A stretch of DNA of 7,407 nt from Symbiobacteriaceae bacterium (GCA_027356675.1 DAHVXO010000196.1:1-7407); one strand, 5' to 3'; shown: positions 1 to 6,426, numbered from the stretch's first letter. The notes: a model not told the origin generated them from the sequence alone. Made by a program: numbers and translations.

Positions 1-43
1 GACCGAACGTGGGAATCTTGGCGACCGCGATTTGGACCTCCAT
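1..43 (-). CDS. N-terminal fragment of a possible SpoIIE-type phosphatase (runs off left edge)
   Basis: The first 14 codons of a leftward gene are visible, reading MEVQIAVAKIPTFG. They begin at the ATG whose complement is 41-43. I recall small SpoIIE-type PP2C phosphatases of spore-forming clostridia starting in this style: a beta strand 'xVxVAVAK', then a Ser-Gly-Asp segment. That resemblance is from memory and rests on very few residues. The Shine-Dalgarno match GGAGGTGA lies 11 bases upstream of the ATG, which is long. An in-frame GTG five codons earlier is an alternative start, and an in-frame TAA further upstream limits extension. It is codirectional with the XRE-type regulator, about 130 bases downstream of it, so it may be cotranscribed with it or use its own promoter. 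The family call is weak and a different protein is quite possible. Confidence 0.45.
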   Translation of the reverse strand, partial: MEVQIAVAKIPTFG

Positions 44-79
44 GAGCCCCGGGTTCACCTCCAGGCACTCGCCAGGACC

Positions 80-106
80 GATATAACAAACTCCATTTTA
101 CGTCAC
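80..106 (-). promoter_or_regulatory. Weak candidate promoter for the left-edge gene
   Basis: Reading leftward, GTGACG (106-101) and TATATC (85-80) resemble -35 and -10 hexamers, but the 15-base spacer is short and both boxes carry mismatches. The region is locally AT-richer than its surroundings and lies 37 bases upstream of the ATG. Readthrough from the XRE-type gene is an equally good explanation, because I see no convincing T-tailed terminator between the two genes. Confidence 0.2.
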
Positions 107-127
107 AGGAGTGGAGCCGTCCATAGT

Positions 128-141
128 GGCGGTATGCCGCC
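128..141. other. Short GC hairpin after the XRE gene
   Basis: GGCGG and CCGCC form a 5-bp stem around a 4-base TATG loop, about 33 bases past the stop codon of the leftward regulator gene. There is no T-run on either side, so it is not a convincing intrinsic terminator. It could slow polymerase, mark a processing site or be chance in GC-rich DNA. Confidence 0.25.
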
Positions 142-173
142 GGGAATTCGCGCCACCCGGCCCGGATACAGGG

Positions 174-833
174 TCACGTCTCGGCCCGGTCGCCTATGGC
201 CAGAATCTGTACGGCCTTGCGCAGTGCACGCGGGGAGACGCCCGCATCGATGGCCGCCTGGACCACCTGATAGTACTCGCTGAGCCGGGCCGGGTCCACC
301 CCATGCTCCTCCTGCGCGACACCACCGAAAAAGTCGCCCCGAATGAGAAAATCGAGGGGCAGCCCCGCATAGCTGGCCAAAAGTCGGAGCAAGTGGCTCT
401 GCAGCGGTGCGGCGCCCTTCAGCACGTCCGCCAGGCTCGCCGGGGTGTAGCCGAGGCGGGCGGCCATCTGCGGGAAATCGAGCAGGGTTGGGTAGGACCG
501 TTCGAAGAACTGTAGAATGGCCTCCACCCGCGCTTGAATCGGCGCGAGCTTAAGCGCTTGGTGCGCAGCCGGCGCCAGGCGGTCGTACTCGTGCAGGAAC
601 CCGGCGCGCAGTGCGGCCGGTGACGGTTCGGCGCCGGACTCCAGGTACTCCTCCGTCGTGTTGAAGTACTCCGCCAGATGGCGGAGCAGATCCGGCGCCA
701 GCCCCCTCTGGGCGCCATTCTCAAGCCGGACCAGGTCCGCGTGCGCAAGGCCGGTCACGACGGCCAATTCACGGGTCGTAATGGACCGCGCCGCCCGGAG
801 ACGGGAGAACCGCTGATCGATCCCATCGGACAC
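174..833 (-). CDS. Tandem helix-turn-helix (XRE-like) transcriptional regulator
   Basis: This is a predicted cytoplasmic DNA-binding regulator of 219 residues. Residues 18-67 are a standard XRE/Cro-C1 domain: ITTRELAVVTGL, then a recognition-helix region ending in RLENG, then LLRHLAEYFNTTEEYLESG. Residues 119-166 repeat the same pattern in degenerate form: FPQMAARLGYTPASLADVLKG, then LLRLLASYAGLPLDFLIRG. A helical stretch (about 74-115) joins them, and the C-terminus carries a short helix with 'AIDAGVSPRALRKAV'. I chose the GTG at 833 because GGAGGGG sits 6 bases upstream; an earlier in-frame GTG at 848 would place that ribosome site inside the gene. It is divergent from the small unknown gene at 985 and may control it, itself or the left-edge gene. 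Two XRE-like units in one chain suggest a pseudo-dimer or binding to two half-sites, which is inference. No ligand-binding domain is recognisable. Confidence 0.85.
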   Translation of the reverse strand: MSDGIDQRFSRLRAARSITTRELAVVTGLAHADLVRLENGAQRGLAPDLLRHLAEYFNTTEEYLESGAEPSPAALRAGFLHEYDRLAPAAHQALKLAPIQARVEAILQFFERSYPTLLDFPQMAARLGYTPASLADVLKGAAPLQSHLLRLLASYAGLPLDFLIRGDFFGGVAQEEHGVDPARLSEYYQVVQAAIDAGVSPRALRKAVQILAIGDRAET

Positions 834-839
834 CGTGCG

Positions 840-846
840 CCCCTCC
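840..846 (-). promoter_or_regulatory. Shine-Dalgarno deciding the XRE gene start
   Basis: GGAGGGG on the minus strand lies 6 bases before the GTG at 833. The earlier GTG (848) overlaps this site and has no good ribosome site of its own, so the shorter 219-residue protein is preferred. Confidence 0.65.
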
Positions 847-866
847 ACCGACCAGAGTAGGATCTA

Positions 867-873
867 TTCGACA
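867..873 (-). promoter_or_regulatory. Candidate Spo0A box upstream of the XRE gene
   Basis: The minus strand reads TGTCGAA here, a perfect match to the 0A-box heptamer bound by phosphorylated Spo0A, the master regulator of sporulation entry. It lies 34 bases upstream of the chosen GTG and within the divergent intergenic region. The genome looks spore-forming from the gerA gene in the same window. A single 7-mer can arise by chance, and no second box is seen nearby, so this is a candidate only. Confidence 0.35.
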
Positions 874-911
874 ATCGTCTACAAGGTCTCCCATGATTTT
901 ACAATATAGGC

Positions 912-940
912 TTGCGTGAAATGGGAATTCTTGGTATACT
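912..940 (+). promoter_or_regulatory. Strong sigma-A-type promoter for the small gene
   Basis: TTGCGT (912-917) and TATACT (935-940) are separated by exactly 17 bases. A TG one base before the -10 box makes it an extended -10 element (TGGTATACT). Transcription would start near 947, leaving a leader of about 38 bases before the ATG at 985. This is the clearest promoter in the window. The short inverted pair CCCAT/ATGGG (about 890-894 and 921-925) brackets the -35 box and could be an operator, but that is weak. Confidence 0.7.
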
Positions 941-971
941 TTCTCTGGAAGTAAAACCGCGAAAAATGAAT

Positions 972-978
972 GAGGTGG
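972..978 (+). promoter_or_regulatory. Shine-Dalgarno deciding the small gene start
   Basis: GAGGTGG ends 6 bases before the ATG at 985. An in-frame ATG at 970 overlaps the front of this site and has no upstream purine run at a proper distance, so 985 is the likely start. Confidence 0.6.
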
Positions 979-984
979 ATTAAA

Positions 985-1215
985 ATGGGCCTGATCGTCC
1001 CGTTGGAGCCGCGCCGCTCGGCGAAACAAAGATTGAACGTCACGACACCCAGGCACGAACTACTGCTGATCCTGGCAAGGTTGCTGGCTGCGGGCGCCAC
1101 AGATTTCACCCGGGTGGCCCTGGATGCCTGGGGCAGACACGAGATCGAACCGGAAGAACTACTCGAGTTATGCACCACCTACGCCAGCGTCGCCGGGCTT
1201 GAAACCCTCGCATAA
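985..1215 (+). CDS. Small unknown protein, 76 residues
   Basis: I do not recognise this protein. It begins MGLIVPLEPRRSAKQRLNV, has an amphipathic helix-rich middle (ELLLILARLLAAGATDF) and an acidic end (EIEPEELLELCTTYASVAG). There is no signal peptide or clear membrane segment, and there is one cysteine. It is supported as a real gene by a near-ideal promoter upstream, a well-spaced GAGGTGG ribosome site and a hairpin terminator 7 bases after the TAA stop, so it forms a complete monocistronic unit. It is transcribed away from the XRE-type regulator and converges on the PTS gene. A regulated small effector or an antagonist of the neighbouring regulator is possible by analogy with other small gene/XRE pairs, but nothing in its sequence shows this. 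Confidence 0.7.
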   Translation: MGLIVPLEPRRSAKQRLNVTTPRHELLLILARLLAAGATDFTRVALDAWGRHEIEPEELLELCTTYASVAGLETLA

Positions 1216-1222
1216 TGAAACC

Positions 1223-1252
1223 AACCGCCGGGCTATCCGGCGGTTTTCGTTT
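1223..1252 (+). terminator. Intrinsic terminator between convergent genes
   Basis: A perfect 9-bp stem (AACCGCCGG, 1223-1231, with CCGGCGGTT, 1237-1245) closes a 5-base loop and runs into TTTTCGTTT. It starts 7 bases after the stop of the small rightward gene. It also lies immediately after the stop of the leftward PTS gene. Read leftward the stem is followed by TTGGTTTCATT, a poorer tail, so it probably also ends the four-gene operon as a bidirectional terminator. Confidence 0.85.
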
Positions 1253-3117
1253 CACGAAGACCGGAGTTCAACTCGCAAGACCGGTTCGCCGGCATTCACG
1301 TGGGCGGCGGAGAGCGGGATCAGGGCGCCGACACGGTCCATGTTCGTGATCAGGACCGGGCTCACCAGCGGCTTGCCGCGGGCGGCGATAAGGGTAAGAT
1401 CACAGTGGCCCAGTTCGTCCCCGGCCGCAACTTGATCCCCTTCCCGAACACGGATGGCGAAGCCCTCGCCCACCAGCGTGACCGTGCCCACGCCGATGTG
1501 TACCAGCACTTCAAGCCCACCTGCGGTCGCGATCCCCAGGGCGTGACCGCCTGGGAAGACGGCCATCACCCGACCGGTCACAGGGGCGACGATGCGCCCG
1601 TCGGTGGGCTCGATGGCAAGGCCGTCGCCGGCGAGACGCCGGGCGAAGACTTCGTCGGGCACGTCCGCCAGGGGCACGACCCGACCAGTCAGCGGACTGA
1701 GCAGGGTGACCACGCCCGGAGCTATCGCCGCCCGCATGCGGGCGGCGATAGCCCCGGCCCGCGCCCCCACCACGACCTGCACCGCCCCCCCGGACACCAG
1801 CAACACCGTTCCGGCGCCCAATGCTGCCAGGCGGGACTCATCGACCGCCTGCTGGTCTTGCACCGTGATCCGCAGGCGGGTCATGCACGCCTCCAGACCC
1901 GTCAGATTCGCCGCCCCGCCCAGGGCTGCCACATAGGCCGCCCCCTCACCCGCACCGAGCTCAGGCGAGGCCTCAACCGCCACCACGCCCCGCCCTGGTG
2001 CCGCCGCCACCTCGGCCGTTTGCCCCAGAATGGGCGGCCGCAGCCAGCGAATCACGACTCGGAAGCTGAAGTAGTAAAGCGCCACGTACGCAAGCCCCAG
2101 GGGCAATAGCATCCAGCTCTTCTCCGACTGATGCCAGTTGATTAAGATCATCGGCAGCGCGTACCCGCCGAGGCGGATACCCAACGCATACCCCAGCCAT
2201 GATGCCAGACCTGAAAAGACCACATGCAGCCCAAACAACACAGGTGATGCGAAGATGAATGCGAACTCCACCGGCTCCGTGACCCCCAGGACCATGGCGG
2301 TCAGGATTCCCGTGATCATCAGTCCCGTCACCCGCCGCCGCTGCTCGGGCCGGGCCTCGTGGATCATGGCGAAGGCGGCCCCCACGGGCGCAAACCCCAG
2401 CGTCACGAAGAACCCGCTCAGGATCCGCCCGGCGCCCGGATCGCCTGCGAGAAACCGCAGGTACTCGCCGGCGACCAGTTTGCCCGAGACCGGGTCCACC
2501 CACCCGCCCATCTGCGTGTCCACCAACTGCATCAAAATGTGATGCAGCCCGGTGGGGATCAACAGCCGCAGGACCGAACCGTAGGCAAAGGCGCCTACCG
2601 CCCCAGCGCCATGGATCCAGGTCCCCAGGCCGATGATCCCGCTCTGAATCCACGGCCACGTCCACCCGAAGACGTACCCCAGCGCGACCCCCGCCAGCGC
2701 TGCCACCTGCGGCCCCAGGCGCTTCCCGCTAAAAAGCGCCAGATACTCCGGCAATTCGACATGCTTGACCTTGTTGTAGAGCCATGTCGAAACCGCCCCC
2801 GCCACCAGCCCGCCCAACACACCCACATTCAGGGTGGGATCCCCTGAGGCGCGCTCCGCCACGGAGACCATGACAAGAAAGCCTGTCGCCACCGTGAGGG
2901 CGCCCATCCCATCCGCCTCGGTGAACCCGATGCTGATACCGATGCCGTAGAAAAGCGGCAGCCAGTTGCGGATCATGGCCTGCCCTGCACCTTCGAGCGG
3001 CGCGATATGCAGTTGCATCCCCGCCGCCAGCAGGATGGCCGCCAGCGGCAGGAATGTGATCGGGATGATCAAACTCGCCGCCACCCGCTGAAAGAACGCA
3101 TCCCTGGAGCCCTTCAT
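1252..3117 (-). CDS. PTS sugar permease EIICBA, glucose/GlcNAc family
   Basis: This membrane transporter imports a sugar and phosphorylates it using phosphate passed from HPr. Its 621 residues carry three fused domains in the order C-B-A, as in NagE of E. coli and PtsG of B. subtilis. EIIC covers about 1-360, with many hydrophobic segments, IPTGLHHIL at 187-195 and the GVTEPVEFAF loop at 278-287. An Ala/Gly-rich linker (about 366-392) leads to EIIB, whose phosphorylated cysteine is Cys411 in GLEACMTRLR. EIIA occupies about 470-621, with His525 (GGHALGIA) and the phosphorylated His540 (EVLVHIGVGTVTLVGEGF). All key residues are present. The ATG is 3 bases past the deacetylase stop, with GGGAGG inside the end of that gene, so translation is probably coupled. 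Family membership is firm; the substrate is not. The neighbours favour an amino sugar or chitobiose-like compound over glucose. Confidence 0.93.
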   Translation of the reverse strand: MKGSRDAFFQRVAASLIIPITFLPLAAILLAAGMQLHIAPLEGAGQAMIRNWLPLFYGIGISIGFTEADGMGALTVATGFLVMVSVAERASGDPTLNVGVLGGLVAGAVSTWLYNKVKHVELPEYLALFSGKRLGPQVAALAGVALGYVFGWTWPWIQSGIIGLGTWIHGAGAVGAFAYGSVLRLLIPTGLHHILMQLVDTQMGGWVDPVSGKLVAGEYLRFLAGDPGAGRILSGFFVTLGFAPVGAAFAMIHEARPEQRRRVTGLMITGILTAMVLGVTEPVEFAFIFASPVLFGLHVVFSGLASWLGYALGIRLGGYALPMILINWHQSEKSWMLLPLGLAYVALYYFSFRVVIRWLRPPILGQTAEVAAAPGRGVVAVEASPELGAGEGAAYVAALGGAANLTGLEACMTRLRITVQDQQAVDESRLAALGAGTVLLVSGGAVQVVVGARAGAIAARMRAAIAPGVVTLLSPLTGRVVPLADVPDEVFARRLAGDGLAIEPTDGRIVAPVTGRVMAVFPGGHALGIATAGGLEVLVHIGVGTVTLVGEGFAIRVREGDQVAAGDELGHCDLTLIAARGKPLVSPVLITNMDRVGALIPLSAAHVNAGEPVLRVELRSS

Positions 3118-3120
3118 GGC

Positions 3121-3948
3121 TTACCCTCCCAGGTGCCCAAACGTGACCAGGGTCAGCCCCAATTCGGCCACTTTGCGGCGTGTCGCCGGCGCCGTCACGG
3201 CCGCCAACTCCACCTCGCGCTGACCCAACAGCGAAGTCAAAGCGTGCAACGGCGCGTCGACGTAGCCAGGGTGACAGACCAGCTCCGTAACCCCTTCGCC
3301 CACCTGATCTAGCTTCGCCAGCAACGATAGGCCATCGATGTTGCCCACCAGGCAGTGCTGCGGATACCGCAGACCCGCCCGCTGCGTCGCTGCTGCCGCC
3401 CGGCGCAGGAACGCCGGCACGAGAAACCCCGCCGGCACCCAGCGTGGAAAGAGGGCGGACGCATCAACCGCGAGGCCGGGATCGAGCACCCGCACCGCTG
3501 GAATCTTGTATGCGCGGGCGACCTCAGCAAAGACCGTCGCAATCCCCGGATAGGCCTGCACATACTTGTGCGTATCGAGATGGGTCGGCAGCCGGCCCAG
3601 CAGCGCAATCCCCTTCTCCACCTGCGCCTTCCACTCCCGGAGCACGTCGTGCCCCCGGATCCCCAGGAGCAGGTGGCCCAGCCCCTTGGCGAACCGCCCA
3701 TCGGGCCCCACCAGCGACGGCACTGCCGATGGCGACAGCACAGGCGCCCCCACCGTCAGATTCAGGTGAATGCCGACGCCCAGGTCCGGGGCCTGCCGGA
3801 GCAGCTTCACCATCTCCGGTGCCCAGGGGAAATTGACCATCAAGGTCGTGGAGGTCACAATGCCCTCCCGGTGCGCCCGGATGATGCCACGGCTCACGCC
3901 CTCCGTCAGCCCGAAATCATCTGCGTTGACGATGAGGTAGCAGGGCAC
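3121..3948 (-). CDS. chbG: ChbG/YdjC-family carbohydrate deacetylase
   Basis: This is a predicted cytoplasmic metal-dependent deacetylase of 275 residues, the usual family length. ChbG in E. coli removes one acetyl group from chitobiose-type sugars so that the phospho-glycosidase can act. Family motifs are intact: NADDFG at 8-13 (metal-binding aspartates), GIHLNLT at 59-65, HLDTH at 123-127 and CHPGY at 225-229. The start is a GTG with AAGGAGGGGG just upstream, one of the best ribosome sites in the window. It lies 23 bases after the GH4 gene and 3 bases before the PTS permease gene, in one operon. Its pairing with a GH4 enzyme repeats the chbF-chbG pairing of the E. coli chitobiose operon. 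The exact substrate is inferred; members of this family also occur near other N-acetylated sugar genes. Confidence 0.9.
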   Translation of the reverse strand: MPCYLIVNADDFGLTEGVSRGIIRAHREGIVTSTTLMVNFPWAPEMVKLLRQAPDLGVGIHLNLTVGAPVLSPSAVPSLVGPDGRFAKGLGHLLLGIRGHDVLREWKAQVEKGIALLGRLPTHLDTHKYVQAYPGIATVFAEVARAYKIPAVRVLDPGLAVDASALFPRWVPAGFLVPAFLRRAAAATQRAGLRYPQHCLVGNIDGLSLLAKLDQVGEGVTELVCHPGYVDAPLHALTSLLGQREVELAAVTAPATRRKVAELGLTLVTFGHLGG

Positions 3949-3971
3949 GCTCCCCCTCCTTGCCAGAACTC

Positions 3972-5258
3972 TTACGCGAACTGCGGCAGATCGGCCTTGT
4001 GCGCCTTCACCAACGCTTCTACGATCTGCCGGGCCACGCCACGCCCCGGCACCAGGGGATTGAGCGCTACCGCCTCCACTGCGATGTCAACGCTCCCCTC
4101 CAGGGCCGCCTTCACGTTGAGCGACTCGGCCGCCTTGATCTGCTGGAGCAGTGGCGCCTCGGTCGCCGGGATGGGCGGCACGGGGATGCGCTCCCACCCG
4201 CCCGGCCCAACCAGGGCCGGAAACTGGGCCGCCTCATCGGTCGGCAGGTTCGGCACCGCCCCGCCGTTGCGCTGCTGGATGACGAACCGCGCCCGCCGCC
4301 CGGACGCCATGGTCGCGATCACCTGGGAGGCCAGATCCGCATGGGACTGATGACCCCGGTGCTGCGTCAGCACGGGCCGTTCTGCGGTCGCAGCGGATTC
4401 GTAGTACCTGTAGAGCGCCGGGACCCGCTCCATCAGCACCTCGGCCCGGGTCTTGGGCTGGCGCTGCAGCTTCGCGAGCATCTGATCTTTGTAATAGTAA
4501 TACCGCAGGTACGGGTCCGGCACGTACCCATGCTCCCGAAAGAGTCTGACCGTTCCCGTCTCCTCCGAGAGGGGCAGCACGCCGACCAGTGGCCCCAATA
4601 GCACGCCCCACCGCCGTAGCCGGGGTATCACGTCTGCACCGTCCAGCAAAACATGCTGCGACCAGCCACCATGGTTGATGCCCGCGTAGTCCAGGGTCAC
4701 CCGGTGAAAGTCAACGCGCAGAAGCTTGCCAATCGCCCATTCCACTCCCGTTGGCATGTCGCATAGCCCAATGAACCGGGCGTCGGGGAACTGGCGGATG
4801 ACCGCCTCGGTCACCATGCCCGCCGGGTTCGCGTAGTTGATGATCCACGCCTCCGGCGCCAGGCGCCGCACCTCCGCCACGATGTCGAGAATCAGAGGGA
4901 TCGAGCGCCAGGCGAAGGACATGCCACCTGGTCCCAGGGTCTCCTGCCCGATCACGCCGTGCTTCAGCGGGATCCGCTCATCCAGCGCCCGCCCGGCGAA
5001 GCCGCCTGCCCGAGGCTGCGTCAGGATGAACCGGGCGCCGGTCACCGCCTCCGATCGATCCGTCGTCGCCGTCACGGTCAAATCCGCCCCGGCCGTCCGC
5101 ACCATGCCGCGCACCAGGCGCGCCACTACATCCAGGTGCGGCGCATCCACGTCGTGCAGGGCCAATTCCCAGCCTCGGAAGATCTCCTTCGCCTTGAGAA
5201 ACCCTGCGATGATATCGGGGGTGTACGCGCTTGCTCCGCCGATGATGGCTAGTTTCAC
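3972..5258 (-). CDS. Glycoside hydrolase family 4, probable 6-phospho-beta-glucosidase
   Basis: GH4 enzymes cleave glycosidic bonds by an unusual redox route using NAD+ and a divalent metal, mostly on 6-phosphorylated disaccharides delivered by the PTS. The 428 residues show the nucleotide-binding start (KLAIIGGASAYTP), the QPRAGG segment and GQETLGPGG at 104-112. NPAG at 144-147 follows, with metal-ligand candidates Cys166 (GLCDMP) and His196 (GINHGGW), and a tyrosine cluster (YLRYYYY, 250-256) in the region of the catalytic base. The residue after Cys166 is Asp where 6-phospho-beta-glucosidases usually have Asn, so specificity may differ. The start is a GTG with GAAGGGT upstream; that site overlaps the stop of the PHP gene 9 bases away. 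The operon context suggests a deacetylated chitobiose 6-phosphate or similar disaccharide phosphate. Other phospho-glycosides cannot be excluded. Confidence 0.9.
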   Translation of the reverse strand: MKLAIIGGASAYTPDIIAGFLKAKEIFRGWELALHDVDAPHLDVVARLVRGMVRTAGADLTVTATTDRSEAVTGARFILTQPRAGGFAGRALDERIPLKHGVIGQETLGPGGMSFAWRSIPLILDIVAEVRRLAPEAWIINYANPAGMVTEAVIRQFPDARFIGLCDMPTGVEWAIGKLLRVDFHRVTLDYAGINHGGWSQHVLLDGADVIPRLRRWGVLLGPLVGVLPLSEETGTVRLFREHGYVPDPYLRYYYYKDQMLAKLQRQPKTRAEVLMERVPALYRYYESAATAERPVLTQHRGHQSHADLASQVIATMASGRRARFVIQQRNGGAVPNLPTDEAAQFPALVGPGGWERIPVPPIPATEAPLLQQIKAAESLNVKAALEGSVDIAVEAVALNPLVPGRGVARQIVEALVKAHKADLPQFA

Positions 5259-5267
5259 TGCTACCCT

Positions 5268-6335
5268 TCACCCCCGCAAGTAGATCGGATTCGAGTAGAT
5301 CCACCCACGCCCCCGCTTCAAGTCCTCCACCCGGTAGACGCCCGGTCCCTGGTCCGCCGCCTGCAGGTCGCAATCGTGCATCTCGGCGATGACCTGCCCA
5401 TCTTTCAGCAGACGGAGGAGTGGCTTGGTGCCGAACGTGTATGGGACGCGCGTGGAAAAGTGCACGGTGCCGGCGCCAGTGTGAGCGACGGCCTGACCCA
5501 TCAGCAGCCACTCGTTCTCCCGCCGCCCCACGAAGGTGAAACCTGTCGGGTCGCCTTCCTGGTGGTTGGCCACGAAGCAGGCACCCGCGCGCAGCGCCTC
5601 CATCACAAGGAGCCGGTCGGTGGTGACGTCCCGGGTGAAGGGGGCAGTCAGCATGAGATGCGTCCGGATGGTCCGGAACGATCGCACATACGGGTGTGCG
5701 ACCAGGTCAACCCCCACGATGCGCCGTTTGATGCCGTGGGCATCCACGCCGCCGATGGCCGTAACCCGCCGCTCCCGGCCGATCTCGTCCCAGAGGGCCA
5801 GCGTCTCGGGGTCGGGGGCGTGCACCGCATACCGCCAATCGGCCAGGGCCCGGAGCGTGCTGCCCCAATCCCGGCAGCTACCGACCCACTGGGAGAAGAA
5901 GTTCCAGATCTCGATACCTGTGAACTGTGTCACGGACCAGTCAGCCCAGGAGTAGCTATTCTGGCCGAGAAACGGGCTACCCGTATCGTGCGGGTGGGCC
6001 AGGAACCCGATCCCACCCTGAGCGGCCACTGCAGCCGTGTACTCCGGCGGCGGCAGATACGGGCTGATAGGCTCCGTGATGCCATAGGACAGGTAATGGT
6101 TGTGGCGTGGCGAGATCTCGCAGCCGATCAGGAGCAGGGTCTCCCCGTGCCACTGCTCGCCGACCTCGTGAAACGGCGCCAGGGTATCATGGTCGGTCAT
6201 CAGCACAAACGCCGCGCCGGCGCGGTTCGCGGCCGCCAGGATGACCGGCAGCGGCTCCATGCCGTCCGAGTATGTGCTATGGCAGTGAATCACCCCAGAG
6301 ACCTCGTGGCGGACAGGCGGTGTCAACCCATGCAT
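5268..6335 (-). CDS. PHP-domain metallohydrolase (CehA/McbA-like)
   Basis: This is a predicted cytoplasmic metal-dependent hydrolase of 355 residues and the first gene of the sugar operon. The PHP metal site is complete: HCHSTYSDG (His17, His19, Asp24), TDHDT (Asp48, His49), GCE (Glu73), AHPHD (His114) and GGVDAH (Asp198, His200). The rest (about 230-355) looks like the beta-rich tail seen in CehA/McbA-type proteins, ending with WIYSNPIYL. PHP enzymes hydrolyse phosphate esters or other ester-type bonds; the substrate cannot be read from sequence. Its position ahead of phospho-glycosidase and PTS genes suggests action on a sugar phosphate or modified sugar. The ATG start has only a modest ribosome site (GGGGGA, 9 bases away). 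An internal GTG (codon 15) is less likely, as it would sit right against the metal motif. Confidence 0.88.
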   Translation of the reverse strand: MHGLTPPVRHEVSGVIHCHSTYSDGMEPLPVILAAANRAGAAFVLMTDHDTLAPFHEVGEQWHGETLLLIGCEISPRHNHYLSYGITEPISPYLPPPEYTAAVAAQGGIGFLAHPHDTGSPFLGQNSYSWADWSVTQFTGIEIWNFFSQWVGSCRDWGSTLRALADWRYAVHAPDPETLALWDEIGRERRVTAIGGVDAHGIKRRIVGVDLVAHPYVRSFRTIRTHLMLTAPFTRDVTTDRLLVMEALRAGACFVANHQEGDPTGFTFVGRRENEWLLMGQAVAHTGAGTVHFSTRVPYTFGTKPLLRLLKDGQVIAEMHDCDLQAADQGPGVYRVEDLKRGRGWIYSNPIYLRG

Positions 6336-6357
6336 TCCCGGCAGTCCCCCATCCAGC

Positions 6358-6370
6358 AGTCTGCCAGACT
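6358..6370. promoter_or_regulatory. 13-bp palindrome, candidate operon operator
   Basis: AGTCTG and CAGACT are perfect inverted halves around one central base. On the minus strand this overlaps TATAGT (6373-6368), a plausible -10 box, about 23 bases upstream of the PHP ATG. Binding here would block transcription start. I find no good -35 box, which would fit a promoter needing an activator. It does not match the CcpA cre consensus or the typical GntR/NagR (TGGTCTAGACCA-type) site. Confidence 0.4.
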
Positions 6371-6426
6371 ATATGCAGGCTTACTTCGCCTTCTGCCGAG
6401 GTTTTCCTGTGGGGCGCCGGGCGCGC

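Noticed and set aside
890..925. CCCAT/ATGGG inverted pair around the -35 box as an XRE operator
   Set aside because: Only 5 bp per arm with a wide gap; too weak to call without comparison to relatives.
966..983. Five-codon leader frame ATG AAT GAG GTG GAT TAA ending one base before the small gene's ATG
   Set aside because: It has no ribosome site at a useful distance and consists mostly of the Shine-Dalgarno of the real gene; probably chance.
879..1178. Minus-strand open frames overlapping the small gene
   Set aside because: They run against a consensus promoter and a complete gene unit, and show no family pattern or ribosome site.
1300..2109. Plus-strand open frame of 269 codons opposite the PTS EIIB and EIIA domains
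   Set aside because: Composition is typical of an antisense frame (His, Arg, Gly, Gln rich). The minus strand carries intact catalytic Cys and His residues.
3355..4350. Plus-strand open frame of 331 codons opposite the deacetylase and GH4 genes
   Set aside because: Arg/Pro/His-rich, no motif and no ribosome site; a shadow of two well-supported minus-strand genes.
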